Assembly (NCBI RefSeq): GCF_014323665.1
Contig: NZ_JABVEB010000023.1
Span: 1 to 59,332 of the forward strand
Direction of reading: 5' to 3'
Length of the DNA stretch: 59,332 nucleotides
Source: Actinomadura sp. HBU206391
GTDB lineage: Bacteria; Actinomycetota; Actinomycetes; Streptosporangiales; Streptosporangiaceae
The notes beneath the pieces were generated by a model. It did not search any database and had not been told where the DNA came from. It saw only the letters and a program-made list of their open reading frames with translations. A program made the position numbers and the translations under genes. Below, in pieces: positions 15,547 through 24,540 of this stretch. How positions within the stretch are numbered: the stretch's first letter is position 1; the number at the start of each line of letters is the position of its first letter.

Positions 15547-16400
15547 ACGCCGGCGGTGCGGCGCTGCCGACGCGGCTCGGCCGGCTGCTCGGCGTCGAGG
15601 TCGATCGGGTCGTCGATCTGGGCGACGGCCATGAGTGGACGCTGCACCGCGCGACCCTGGCCGACGGCCGGGAGGTGTTCGTCAAGGACACCTCGAGCGG
15701 GCCTGAGATCTTCGCCGCCGAGGCGGCCGGTCTGCGCTGGCTCGGAGAGGCCGGCAACGGGCTCGCGGTGCCCGTGCTCGCGGTCGACGAACGGACGCTC
15801 GTGCTGCCGTGGCTGGACAGCGAGCCGCCGGATCCGGCCGCGGCCGAGCGGTTCGGCCGGGAGCTCGCCGCGCTGCACGCCGCCGGTGCGTCGTCGTACG
15901 GCGCCGCCCGGCCGGGTTTCATCGCCCGGCTGCCGCTCGACAACACGCCCGGCGACTCCTGGCCCGGGTGGTACGCCGAGCGCAGGATCGAGCCGTTCCT
16001 TCGCATGGCCGGGGCAGATCTCGGCGCGTCGGGCGTACGGCTGGTCGAGCAGGTCGTGCGGCGCATCGGCGAGCTGGCCGGCCCGGCCGAGCCGCCCAGC
16101 CGCATCCACGGCGACCTGTGGTCGGGCAACGTGCTCTGGTCGGGCGGACGCGGGCGCCTGATCGACCCAGCGGCGCACGGCGGTCACCGTGAGACCGATC
16201 TGGCGATGCTCGCGCTGTTCGGCGCTCCACGACTGGACCGGATCATCGCGGGCTACCAGGAGGTGGCGCCGCTCGCGGACGGCTGGCGCGAGCGGGTGCC
16301 GCTGCACCAGTTGCACCCGCTGCTCGTCCACGTCGCGCTGTTCGGCTCCTCCTACACGTCAGCGGTGGTCAGCGCCGCCCGCGCGTCGCTCCGCCCGTGA
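15543..16400 (+). CDS. Fructosamine/ribulosamine 3-kinase family protein
   Basis: A 285-residue kinase of the fructosamine-3-kinase (aminoglycoside phosphotransferase-like) fold. Visible motifs are the ATP-site Lys (VFVKDTSSGPEIFAAEAAGL), catalytic loop IHGDLWSGNVLW, and metal-binding LIDPAAHGGHRETDLAML. Bacterial homologues phosphorylate ribulosamines or erythrulosamines on proteins, which then break down, repairing glycation. The start is TTG 15543 in a TTGA overlap with the phosphatase stop, behind AAGGAGCGG. The tight pairing with LMW-PTP repeats an arrangement reported for bacterial members. Confidence 0.92.
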   Translation: MNAGGAALPTRLGRLLGVEVDRVVDLGDGHEWTLHRATLADGREVFVKDTSSGPEIFAAEAAGLRWLGEAGNGLAVPVLAVDERTLVLPWLDSEPPDPAAAERFGRELAALHAAGASSYGAARPGFIARLPLDNTPGDSWPGWYAERRIEPFLRMAGADLGASGVRLVEQVVRRIGELAGPAEPPSRIHGDLWSGNVLWSGGRGRLIDPAAHGGHRETDLAMLALFGAPRLDRIIAGYQEVAPLADGWRERVPLHQLHPLLVHVALFGSSYTSAVVSAARASLRP

Positions 16401-16511
16401 CGGCGGGCTCGTTGCGACCGGGCGGTGAGGGATGATCAGCAGGGGGCGGGCATGTCGCAAGCGGCAAACCGGTAAAAACATGATCATGTGCGGCACGCAT
16501 GAGGTAGACCT

Positions 16512-17597
16512 GTGGGCACCTGCGTGCGGAGAGGTTGGTTCGGCGACATTTCCATGGACGCTAAACACAAGAACGAAGGCTCACCATCAGCTCTGGCCGC
16601 CGCGTGGCGGGAGTGGATCGCTCCCGTGGCGGTGGCCGGGGTCGTCGCTCTCGCCGTCGCCGGAACGGTCGAGCTGGCCGACCGCGGCGACGGGAAGCCG
16701 GCGAAGAAGGAGAACTCCGCCAAGCAGACCATGCTGGCCGCACGGCAGAAGTCCGCGCCGCGCTTCGTCGTCGCCGTCCGGAGCCCCGGCACCGCGGTGG
16801 TCGTACGGGATCTGCGCACGGGCAAGATCGTCGACGAGACCATGCCGCCGCCTCAGGGCCGGCGCTACCACCAGGTGGCCTCCGCCCCCGACGGCACGTA
16901 CATCGTGTCCAGCTTCGGCCGGCAGCGGGTCGGCTTCCACCGGCTGCGCCTCGCCGCCGACGGGCACGCGACCGAGTTCACCACCCTGCCCCGCGCGATA
17001 GCGGGCGTCTCGGCGGCCTGGTCGGACATGGCGGTCAGCGGCGACGGCGACCGGATCGGCTATGTGACCTACCGCGGGACCAGGGCGCGGCTCGACGTCC
17101 TCTCACTGAAGACCGGGGCGCTCCGCAGCTGGACCACCTCGCTGAACGGCCGGGTCGGTGACCTGTCGTGGGCGGGTGACACCCTGTCGTTCGTGTGGGC
17201 GCCGACGCCGGTACCGGGCGGCAAGGCCGCGGTGCGGCAGGTCCGGACCATCGACACCACCGGGGCGGCCAGCGACCTGCGCGCCAGCCGCGCGGTGCTG
17301 GCCCTCCCCAAGGGCAGCGACTCCGCCGTCCTCAGTCGCGACGGCAAGACCGTCGTGACGGGGGTGAGCGACGAATCCGGGCTCGGGCTGACCGCCTTCT
17401 CGGCCGCCGACGGACGGCAGACGCGCGTGCTGCGACGGTTCCCCGGTGCCGCCGGACTGGAGCGGATCCTCACCGACCGCACCGGCCGTTACCTGCTCAC
17501 CATCAGCGGCGACGGTCACGTGTACGCCGACTCGACGCGTGATGTCCATACGGTCTTCGGCACCGGCAAGGCCGGCGTCGCCGACGTCGCGTGGTGA
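16512..17597 (+). CDS. Membrane-anchored beta-propeller-like protein of unknown function
   Basis: A 361-residue protein with one N-terminal membrane helix (about residues 36-56, IAPVAVAGVVALAVAGTVEL). A charged linker and an extracellular region with WD/YVTN-like repeated segments follow (SPDG-like pieces such as ASAPDGTYIVSS, AVSGDGDRIGYV, VLSRDGKTVVTG). This suggests a TolB-like propeller. The start GTG 16512 follows GAGGTAG; ATG 16554 has no ribosome binding site. The region upstream has a palindrome ACATGATCATGT at about 16478. No specific role can be given. Confidence 0.7.
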   Translation: MGTCVRRGWFGDISMDAKHKNEGSPSALAAAWREWIAPVAVAGVVALAVAGTVELADRGDGKPAKKENSAKQTMLAARQKSAPRFVVAVRSPGTAVVVRDLRTGKIVDETMPPPQGRRYHQVASAPDGTYIVSSFGRQRVGFHRLRLAADGHATEFTTLPRAIAGVSAAWSDMAVSGDGDRIGYVTYRGTRARLDVLSLKTGALRSWTTSLNGRVGDLSWAGDTLSFVWAPTPVPGGKAAVRQVRTIDTTGAASDLRASRAVLALPKGSDSAVLSRDGKTVVTGVSDESGLGLTAFSAADGRQTRVLRRFPGAAGLERILTDRTGRYLLTISGDGHVYADSTRDVHTVFGTGKAGVADVAW

Positions 17598-17671
17598 GCA
17601 GTCGGCCGATGTCGGGCGTAGCGCGACATAGGGTGGGCTGACAGGCACGTACGCGCCGGAAGGAGCGATCC

Positions 17672-18511
17672 GTGAGCATGGTCATGGCTGTCAGCTTCAC
17701 GCGGTACGGACGGCTCTATTATCTCGATCCGGGCGCGCATTCGCCGAAGGTCGGCGACAGGGTGCTGGTGCCGACCGACGGCGGTCCCGAGGTCGCCGAA
17801 TGCGTGTGGGCGCCGCAGTGGGTCTCCGAGGAGATCGGCGGGCTTCCGGTCTGCGAGGGCCCGGCGACCGACGAGAACGTCGCCCGCGACGAGGCCAACC
17901 GGCGGCGGCGGGCCGAGGGCCGTGGCATCGCCAAGCGCCTGATCCGCAAGCACGAGCTGCCCATGAAGGTCATCGGGGTCGACTATCTCGACCAGGAGAA
18001 CGTCTTCAAGATCTACTTCTCCGCTCCGCAGCGGGTCGACTTCCGGGCGCTCGTACGAGATCTGGCCAGGAACATGAAGGCGCGGGTCGAGCTGCGCCAG
18101 ATCGGCCCGCGCGACGAGGCCAGGCTGCAGGGCGGCATCGGCCCGTGCGGGCGCGACCTGTGCTGCGCCACGTTCCTCAAGGACTTCGAGCCGGTGTCGG
18201 TGCGGATGGCCAAGGAGCAGGACCTCCCGGTCAACCCGCTGCGCATCGCCGGCGCGTGCGGGCGGCTGATGTGCTGCCTGAAGTACGAGCACCCGCTCTA
18301 CCAGGAGTTCAAGGCCAAGGCGCCGCGCCTCGGCTCCAAGGTCGAGACGCCCGAGGGCGACGGCACGGTCGTCGGCTACAACGTGCCGGGCGACCGCATC
18401 AACGTGAAGGTCGGCTCACGCCGCTGCTCGTGCCCGTCGGCATCGGTGTGCTCGCCGCGTCAGCAGCACGAGGAGCGGTACGGCGACGACTCCGAACCGG
18501 GCGCCGGCTGA
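17672..18511 (+). CDS. ricT: PSP1-domain protein, RicT/YaaT-like
   Basis: A 279-residue cytoplasmic protein of the PSP1 C-terminal domain family. Diagnostic segments are EVAECVWAP, RKHELPMKVIGVDYLDQENVFKIYFSA, RVDFRALVRDLA, and the cysteine motifs GGIGPCGRDLCCATFL and GACGRLMCCLKYEHPLY that bind iron-sulfur clusters in the Bacillus Ric complex. The C-terminus adds a Ser/Cys-rich tail (RRCSCPSASVCS). The GTG at 17672 follows AAGGAG. In Bacillus it acts with RicA and RicF in RNA processing and phosphorelay control. Its role in actinobacteria is less clear. Linkage to holB is widely conserved. Confidence 0.9.
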   Translation: MSMVMAVSFTRYGRLYYLDPGAHSPKVGDRVLVPTDGGPEVAECVWAPQWVSEEIGGLPVCEGPATDENVARDEANRRRRAEGRGIAKRLIRKHELPMKVIGVDYLDQENVFKIYFSAPQRVDFRALVRDLARNMKARVELRQIGPRDEARLQGGIGPCGRDLCCATFLKDFEPVSVRMAKEQDLPVNPLRIAGACGRLMCCLKYEHPLYQEFKAKAPRLGSKVETPEGDGTVVGYNVPGDRINVKVGSRRCSCPSASVCSPRQQHEERYGDDSEPGAG

Positions 18512-18599
18512 CCGCCGGTTCGCCTGCGTCATCCGCTCTCGCGCGACACGGCGACGTCCGGTCGGGTGAGGCCGCGCAGGGGAGCACGGACCACGAGGT

Positions 18600-19499
18600 C
18601 TACTCGGGAGTGTTCCGCCCTATGCCCTCTGCGGTATCGCGCAGTGCCGTGCGTACGGCGGAGATGGCCGGCCGCGGCAGGCTGTCGGCTCTGACGATCA
18701 CGAAGATTCGTCGCAGGATCTCGAGCGGATGGACGGTCACGCCGGGGTCCCGCTCCGGCCGCGCCAGGTCGGGCAGGAGCGTGACGGCCTGACCCGCGCC
18801 GACCAGTGAGAGCAGGACGAGCAGGTCGGTCGCCCGGTGGCGCAGGTCCGGCGTGAAGCCGCCGATCGTGGTGCAGGCGTCGATGACCAGCCGCTCGTGG
18901 CTGGTGCCGGGCTGCCCGCCCGCCCACGGCGCGTCGGCGAGGTCACGCAGCCCCGTCGCGGGATGACTGCGCGGCAGCACCAGGTGCACGCGTTCGGCGA
19001 AGAGCTCCTCGGACACGAGTCCCCGCGGCCACTGCCGGGGCGGGGTGCCGTAGTCGTCGCAGACGGCGACGTCGCACTCCCTGCGCAGCAGCGCGTCGAG
19101 CGCGGCGCCGGGCTCGGCCTCGGTGACCTCGGCCCGCAGCGCCGGGTGGCGTTCCCGCAGCCTGCCGAGTGCGGGGGCGACCAGGGTGATGGCGGCCGTC
19201 TGGAACGCCACGACGCGCACGACCCCCGCGACCGTACGGGCGGCGGCGGCCATCTCGGCCTCAGCTCGCTCGACCCGGGCGAAGAGCGCGTCCGCGTGGC
19301 GGACCAGCACGTGCGCGGCCTCGGTGAGCCGCAGCCTGCGGCCGTCCCGTACGAACAATGTCACGCCGACCTCGCGCTGCAGCTCGGCGAGCTGGTGGGA
19401 CACCGTCGACGGGCTGTAGGACAGCGCTTCGGCGGCCGCGGCCACGGTGCCCCGCGCGTGCAGCTCCCGCAGCAGCCGCAGTCTTCGGAGATCTAGCAT
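18600..19499 (-). CDS. LysR-family transcriptional regulator, DgdR-like by context
   Basis: A 299-residue LysR regulator. The N-terminal winged helix-turn-helix reads LRRLRLLRELHARGTVAAAAEALSYSPSTVSHQLAELQREVG-, followed by the linker helix and a periplasmic-binding-like effector domain (VVRVVAFQTAAITLVAPALGRL; GQAVTLLPDLA). It is divergent from a dialkylglycine-decarboxylase-like gene with 76 bases between start codons. This is the arrangement of dgdR-dgdA in Burkholderia, so it probably controls that gene. The effector is unknown. Confidence 0.9.
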   Translation of the reverse strand: MLDLRRLRLLRELHARGTVAAAAEALSYSPSTVSHQLAELQREVGVTLFVRDGRRLRLTEAAHVLVRHADALFARVERAEAEMAAAARTVAGVVRVVAFQTAAITLVAPALGRLRERHPALRAEVTEAEPGAALDALLRRECDVAVCDDYGTPPRQWPRGLVSEELFAERVHLVLPRSHPATGLRDLADAPWAGGQPGTSHERLVIDACTTIGGFTPDLRHRATDLLVLLSLVGAGQAVTLLPDLARPERDPGVTVHPLEILRRIFVIVRADSLPRPAISAVRTALRDTAEGIGRNTPE

Positions 19500-19575
19500 C
19501 GTTCGGATTCATCCCTCGATATCCGTCGAAAATGTTCGCTGGACCCGCCGGTTCGCCGCGAGTGACGATCGCGGT

Positions 19576-20865
19576 ATGGACCCACGTGCATCGCTCCTGA
19601 TCCGCCCCGCCGGCGAGTTCGCACCCGACGTGATCGCCAGGGCCTCCGGCTCCTGGCTCGAGACCGTCGACGGCCGTCGCGTCCTGGACTTCACCTCCGG
19701 CCAGATCTGCGCCACGATCGGCCACAACCATCCCCGCATCGCCGAGGCGATCCGGCGCTCGCTCGACGACGTCTCCCACCTCAACTCCCGGCTGCTGTCC
19801 GAGCCGGTTCTGGCCCTCGCGGAACGGCTCGCCGACCTGATGCCGGCCGGGCTCGACCGGTCACTGTTCCTGAGCACCGGCGGCGAGGTCAACGAGGCGG
19901 CCGTACGGATGGCCAAGCTCGCCACCGGCGGCTTCGAGGTCGTCGGGCTGACCCACAGCTGGCACGGGATGACGTCGGGCAGCCAGGCCGTCACGTTCTC
20001 GGCCGGCCGGCGCGGCCACGGCCCGACGGCTCCCGGGATCTTCGCGCTGCCCGCGCCGTACGCCTACCGGTGTCCCGTACGGCACTGTGCGGGTACGTGC
20101 GACCAGACCTGTCTGGAGGTGGGGTTCGAGCTCTACGACCAGCAGTCCGTCGGCGCCCCGGCGGCGGTCATCGCCGAGCCGGTGCTGTCGGCCGGAGGCG
20201 TCCTGGTGCCGCCGCCCGGTTACTTCAGCCGGCTCATCGAGCTCGCCCACGAGCGCGGGATGCTGTTCATCCTCGACGAGGCCCAGACGGGATTCGGCCG
20301 GCTCGGGGCGATGTTCGGCATGGACGTCTACGACATCGTGCCCGACTTCGTGACCCTGTCGAAGACGCTCGGCGGCGGCATCCCGGTCGGGGCCGTCGGC
20401 ACCACGGCGGAGATCGAGCAGGCCGCCTACGACAGAGGGTTCATGTACCTCACCTCGCACCAGGCCGACCCGCTTCCGGCGGCCGCCGCGCTGGCGGTGC
20501 TGGACGTGGTGGCGGAGGAGGATCTCGTGCGGCGGGCCGCCGCCCGGGGGGAGCGGCTCGGCCGGCATCTTCGCGAACTGTGCGAACGCCACGAGGTCAT
20601 CGGCGACGTGCGCGGCATGGGCCTGCTGTGGGGCGTCGAGCTCGTCGCGGACCGGGACACCAGGCGGCCGGCGCTGGAGTTCGGCGACGCGGTGACCGAC
20701 GCCTGTCACGGCTGCGGCCTGTCGCTCAACATCACCCGTGGCCGTTCGGGCGGCGCGACGGCCTGCCTGCGCATCGCGCCGCCGCTCACCGTGACCGACG
20801 ACGAGATCGACACCGCGGCGGAGATTCTCGACCAGGCCCTGACCAGCACGCCCGCCCCGTCGTGA
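19576..20865 (+). CDS. Class III PLP aminotransferase, 2,2-dialkylglycine decarboxylase-like
   Basis: A 429-residue PLP enzyme. The Schiff-base lysine is K263 in TLSKTLGGG. Segments along the length closely follow Burkholderia 2,2-dialkylglycine decarboxylase: RASGSWLETVDGRRVLDFTSGQ, LFLSTGGEVNEAAVRMAKL, SWHGMTSGSQAVTFSAGRRG, FILDEAQTGFGR, RIAPPLTVTDDEID. DgdA decarboxylates dialkylglycines such as aminoisobutyrate and transfers the amino group to pyruvate. An insertion at about residue 165-185 carries four cysteines spaced C-x5-C-x3-C-x3-C, not present in DgdA. The divergent LysR gene supports the assignment, but a general aminotransferase role cannot be excluded. Confidence 0.85.
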   Translation: MDPRASLLIRPAGEFAPDVIARASGSWLETVDGRRVLDFTSGQICATIGHNHPRIAEAIRRSLDDVSHLNSRLLSEPVLALAERLADLMPAGLDRSLFLSTGGEVNEAAVRMAKLATGGFEVVGLTHSWHGMTSGSQAVTFSAGRRGHGPTAPGIFALPAPYAYRCPVRHCAGTCDQTCLEVGFELYDQQSVGAPAAVIAEPVLSAGGVLVPPPGYFSRLIELAHERGMLFILDEAQTGFGRLGAMFGMDVYDIVPDFVTLSKTLGGGIPVGAVGTTAEIEQAAYDRGFMYLTSHQADPLPAAAALAVLDVVAEEDLVRRAAARGERLGRHLRELCERHEVIGDVRGMGLLWGVELVADRDTRRPALEFGDAVTDACHGCGLSLNITRGRSGGATACLRIAPPLTVTDDEIDTAAEILDQALTSTPAPS

Positions 20866-21011
20866 TCTCTCAACACCGGCTGGCGCGCGGCCCGGCACCG
20901 ACAAGATCGATATTGGTACATTTGCCCCCACATTCGTAGGAGCAGTGGCCGGTGCCCGGTCGTTGCCGGTCAGAGGCCGCCTTCCCGGCACCACCGAACC
21001 AGGGGGCTGTC

Positions 21012-21617
21012 GTGGTGAGGCGCCGTAGTCGTGGTGTAAAGATCATCTTGTCGCTTGTACTGACGGTGGTCGTCGTGATCGCGGCGCTCGGGGCCTTCGT
21101 GGGTGGCAGGACCGGGCTGGCCTACTGGCAGGGTCGCGGCGACTACGAGCTGGTCCCGGACGCCGTCTCGGTGCCGAAGTCCGGTGACGACGATGTGCAT
21201 CGCCGGGTCGCCGCGATGCCTCTGCAGGTCAAGAGCGGTTACCTGCCGAGAGGCGGCGGATTCGACAGCAGCTCGTGGGCGATGTGGTCGCACGACCGGG
21301 TGGGCAGCGTGGACATCAAGTTCGCCAGGCACCGGGCCACGGCGCTGCGATCCGGGGCGGACGTCGCTGCGGACGAGCTGCGCAGGTCGCGCGCCCACAG
21401 TGCCGCCTACGTCCAAGTAACCCCTCTCTCCGGGCTGGGCGACGAGGCGTTCGAGGTGTTCGCCAATGGTGGGATCACGGTGAACGTCCGGATGCGCAAC
21501 ATCGTCTTGTTCATCGAGTTCACCGCGCGGACGGACCGAGCCGAGCTCCGGCGCGTCACCGGCACGCTCATGAAGACCTCGATCGGGATGGTCGAGAAGA
21601 TCAACGCCCAGGCCTGA
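21012..21617 (+). CDS. Membrane-anchored extracellular protein of unknown function
   Basis: A 201-residue protein with an N-terminal anchor (VKIILSLVLTVVVVIAALGAFVGG, about residues 9-32) after a basic RRRSRG start. The external region resembles small actinobacterial sensor- or lipoprotein-like domains but has no motif I can name. GTG 21012 follows AGGGGGC. Its stop is 12 bases from that of a convergent hydrolase. Confidence 0.65.
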   Translation: MVRRRSRGVKIILSLVLTVVVVIAALGAFVGGRTGLAYWQGRGDYELVPDAVSVPKSGDDDVHRRVAAMPLQVKSGYLPRGGGFDSSSWAMWSHDRVGSVDIKFARHRATALRSGADVAADELRRSRAHSAAYVQVTPLSGLGDEAFEVFANGGITVNVRMRNIVLFIEFTARTDRAELRRVTGTLMKTSIGMVEKINAQA

Positions 21618-21628
21618 CCGGAGCGTCG

Positions 21629-22405
21629 TCAGCGCAGGAAGCCTCGCACGAGGTCGACGAGTTCGTCGGGCCGTTCGAACAGCGCCAGGTGGCCGCTGTC
21701 GAGTTCGGCGTAGCGGCTGCCGGGGATGGCCTCGTGCAGCAGCCGGGCCCGTTCGACCGGCACGATCTGGTCCCGGGTCAGGCCGATCACGAGCGTGGGG
21801 GCCGTGATGGACGGCAGGAGGGCGGTGAGGTCGGCGCGCAGGTCCAGATCCACCTGCCGGGCGACTCCGGGCCCGCCCTGCACCGCGCCGAGTGCGAAGG
21901 CGACTCCCTCGTCACCGAGTGCACTGAGGTACGAAGGGCTCAGAGCCTGGTGCAGCGCCAGCCGCGCGAACAGGTCCGGATCGGCGCGCAGAACGTCCCT
22001 CCACAGCCCGAAGGTCAGGCGGTGGCGGGCGTCGTCCCCGTGCGGCCAGCCGGCGAGCAGCACGAGCCGGCCGACCAGCCCCGGTTCGCGGGCGGCGGTG
22101 GCGGCGGCCACGACCGCTCCGAGCGAGAAGCCGAGCACGTCCACCGGCCCGGTCACCGCGGCGCGGGCCGCGCCCGCGACCTGGTCGGCGAGGCCCTCGA
22201 CGGTCAGGTCACCGCCGCCGTCGGTGGTCTCGCCGCTGCCGCTGTAGTCCGGCATGACCACCGTACGGTCGGCGGCGAACCGGTCGACGAGATGGCCGAA
22301 GTTCGTCTCGCCGCTGCTCGCGGTGCCGTGAACGAGCATGAGCCCCGGGCCCGAGCCGTCGACGCTGTAGTGGACCTCGGCGTCGGCGACGAGGACGCTC
22401 GGCAT
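21629..22405 (-). CDS. Alpha/beta hydrolase
   Basis: A 258-residue alpha/beta-fold hydrolase. It has the oxyanion region LMLVHGTASSG, nucleophile elbow LGFSLGAVVAA (Ser), acid VIGLTRDQIVP (Asp) and catalytic His in LDSGHLALFERP. The family is too broad to name a substrate. It is divergent from the kynureninase operon (152 bases between starts), so a role in kynurenine or anthranilate metabolism, for example as a formamidase, is conceivable but unproven. Confidence 0.88.
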   Translation of the reverse strand: MPSVLVADAEVHYSVDGSGPGLMLVHGTASSGETNFGHLVDRFAADRTVVMPDYSGSGETTDGGGDLTVEGLADQVAGAARAAVTGPVDVLGFSLGAVVAAATAAREPGLVGRLVLLAGWPHGDDARHRLTFGLWRDVLRADPDLFARLALHQALSPSYLSALGDEGVAFALGAVQGGPGVARQVDLDLRADLTALLPSITAPTLVIGLTRDQIVPVERARLLHEAIPGSRYAELDSGHLALFERPDELVDLVRGFLR

Positions 22406-22557
22406 GGTGGCCTCCCACGGTGTCGGACGTGAACATCCCTGCGATCATCCGCGCGGCCGCCGGCGACCGCAAGATCACTGCGGATCCGACCGGGGGGCGG
22501 CTTGGCAGGGCCGGACGGGATGGTCGATCATCGATCTGTGCAACGAGGATTCTCAGC

Positions 22558-23766
22558 GTGATCGACCGGTCCGAGGCCGTGCTGCTCGACGAGCGGGATC
22601 CGCTTGCCGCCTTTCGCGATCGCTACATCGCCGGTGACCCGGGTCTGATCTATCTCGACGACAGCTCACTGGCCCGGCCGCTCAAGGCGACCCGGCGGCT
22701 GCTCGGCCAGGTTCTCGAGGACGAGTGGGCCGGCGGGCTCGTACGCTCGTGGACGCACTGGATCGACCTGGCACAGCGCATGGGCGACCGTCTCGGCGAC
22801 GGGCTGCTCGGCGCCGCGCCCGGGCAGGTGGTGTTCTGCGACTCCACGACCGTCAACCTCTACAAGCTGTCCATGGCCGCGCTCACGGCGAAACCCGGGC
22901 GCCGGGTGATCGTCACCGACGACGGCAACTTCGCCACCGACCGCTACGTGGCCGAGGGCATCGCCGCCCGGACCGACACCGAGCTGCGGCTGGTCCGCTC
23001 CGATCCCGACACCGGCGTGGACCTGCGGGTGCTGCGGGACGCTCTGGACGACGACGTGGCCGTCGTCAGCCTGTCCCTCGTCGGCTACCGCTCCGGCGCG
23101 CTGCTGGACATGGCGGCCGTCAACGACATCGTGCACCGCGCCGGCGCGTACATGATCTGGGACCTCAGCCACGCGGCCGGGGTGGTGCCGATCGATCTCG
23201 ACGGCAGCGGGGCCGACCTGGCTGTGGGGTGCACCTACAAGTACCTCGGCGGCGGCCCCGGTGCCCCCGCCTACCTCTACGTACGGCGCGAGCTGCAAGA
23301 GACGCTGCGGCAGCCGATCTGGGGCTGGTTCGGCCAGCGCGACCAGTTCACGATGGGGCCCGGGTACGACCCGGTGCCGGGCATCGAGCGGTTCCTGTGC
23401 GGCTGCCCGCCGATCATCTCCATGACCGCCGCCCAGCCCGGCATCGACGTGCTCGCCGAGGCCGGGATCGGCGCGGTGCGCGCCAAGAGCCTGCGGCTCA
23501 CCGAGCTCATCCTCGAGCTGGCCGCCGACCGGCTGCCCGAGCTGCGGCCCGCCTCGCCGGTCGAGGGATCGCTGCGCGGGGCACACGTCACCTTCGAGCA
23601 CCCGCAGGCCAGGCGGATGGTCGCCGAACTGGCCGATCGGCAGGTCGTCATCGACCATCTCGAGCCAAGCCGGCTCCGGTTCGGCCCGGGGCCGCTGTTC
23701 ACCCGCTACGTCGACGTGTGGGACGCTCTCGACCGGCTGCACGCGATCGCGAAGGAGATCAGTTGA
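22558..23766 (+). CDS. kynU: Kynureninase
   Basis: A 402-residue PLP fold-type I enzyme that cleaves kynurenine or 3-hydroxykynurenine to (hydroxy)anthranilate and alanine. The PLP Lys is K228 in GCTYKYLGGGPGAPAYLYV. Other kynureninase segments are FCDSTTVNLYKLSMAAL, VSLSLVGYRSGALLDMAAV, WDLSHAAGVVPIDL, GWFGQRDQFTMGPGYDPVPG and RFLCGCPPIISM. The start GTG 22558 follows CGAGG; the frame extends upstream to 22420, but those residues do not match the family. The stop overlaps the TTG start of the SDR gene. No tryptophan dioxygenase is visible in the window. Confidence 0.93.
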   Translation: MIDRSEAVLLDERDPLAAFRDRYIAGDPGLIYLDDSSLARPLKATRRLLGQVLEDEWAGGLVRSWTHWIDLAQRMGDRLGDGLLGAAPGQVVFCDSTTVNLYKLSMAALTAKPGRRVIVTDDGNFATDRYVAEGIAARTDTELRLVRSDPDTGVDLRVLRDALDDDVAVVSLSLVGYRSGALLDMAAVNDIVHRAGAYMIWDLSHAAGVVPIDLDGSGADLAVGCTYKYLGGGPGAPAYLYVRRELQETLRQPIWGWFGQRDQFTMGPGYDPVPGIERFLCGCPPIISMTAAQPGIDVLAEAGIGAVRAKSLRLTELILELAADRLPELRPASPVEGSLRGAHVTFEHPQARRMVAELADRQVVIDHLEPSRLRFGPGPLFTRYVDVWDALDRLHAIAKEIS

Positions 23767-24506
23767 GGGCTGTACTCGTCACCGGGGCCTCGGGCGGCAT
23801 CGGCGCCGCGATCGCGCACGCCTTCGCCGAGTCGGGCGATCGCGTCGCGGTGCACTACTCCTCGCGCCGCGAGGCCGCCGAGCGCGTGGTGGCCGAACTG
23901 CCGGGGGAGGGGCATGTCGCGATCGGCGCCGACATCGCCGATCCCGCACAGGCGAAGGAACTGGTCGACCGCTCGGCGAAGGCACTGGGCGGGCTCGACG
24001 TGCTCGTCAACAACGCCGGCGTGGAACGTCCGCACCCCGTCCTCGACGTGTCGTACGAGGAGTGGCAGCACGCCTGGGCGCACATCATCTCGATCAACCT
24101 GATCGGCCCGGCCAACGTCGCGTTCTGCGCCGTCCAGCACATGCGCGACCACGGCGGCCGGATCATCAACGTGTCGTCCCGCAGCGCGTCCAGGGGCGAG
24201 CCGGACCAGATCGCCTACGCAGCGGCCAAGGCCGGCCTGAACGCCATGGGCCAGTCGCTCGCGAAGGCGGTGGGCGGTCGCGGCATCGCGGTGACCACGG
24301 TCGCGCCCGGCTTCGTCGACGCGGGCATGGCGGACCCCATCATGGCGGGCCCGGAGGGCGACGAGATCCGGGCGCAGAGCCCGCTCGGACGGGTGGCGAC
24401 CGCGGAAGAGGTCGCTCAGGCGGTGCTCTACTTCGCCTCGCCGGCCGCCGAGTTCGCCAGCGGCGCGATCCTGGACCTCTTCGGCGCCTCCCACCTGCGC
24501 AGCTGA
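23763..24506 (+). CDS. Short-chain dehydrogenase/reductase
   Basis: A 247-residue classical SDR. The cofactor site is VLVTGASGGIGAAIA, the structural motif VLVNNAGVERP, the catalytic Ser lies in INVSSRSASRG and the Tyr-Lys pair in YAAAKAG. Basic residues after the second strand (YSSRREAAERV) favour NADPH. The start is TTG 23763 inside a TTGA overlap with kynU, so the two genes are translationally coupled. The substrate may lie downstream of anthranilate or be unrelated. Confidence 0.88.
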   Translation: MRAVLVTGASGGIGAAIAHAFAESGDRVAVHYSSRREAAERVVAELPGEGHVAIGADIADPAQAKELVDRSAKALGGLDVLVNNAGVERPHPVLDVSYEEWQHAWAHIISINLIGPANVAFCAVQHMRDHGGRIINVSSRSASRGEPDQIAYAAAKAGLNAMGQSLAKAVGGRGIAVTTVAPGFVDAGMADPIMAGPEGDEIRAQSPLGRVATAEEVAQAVLYFASPAAEFASGAILDLFGASHLRS

Positions 24507-24540
24507 GCGACCCCGCCCGACGCGCAGCCGAGAGGCGGGT

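Noticed and set aside
16451..16475. Seven-codon ORF (MSQAANR) with a strong purine-rich site before the propeller gene, as a leader peptide
   Set aside because: Too short to support; no attenuator structure or regulatory codon run.
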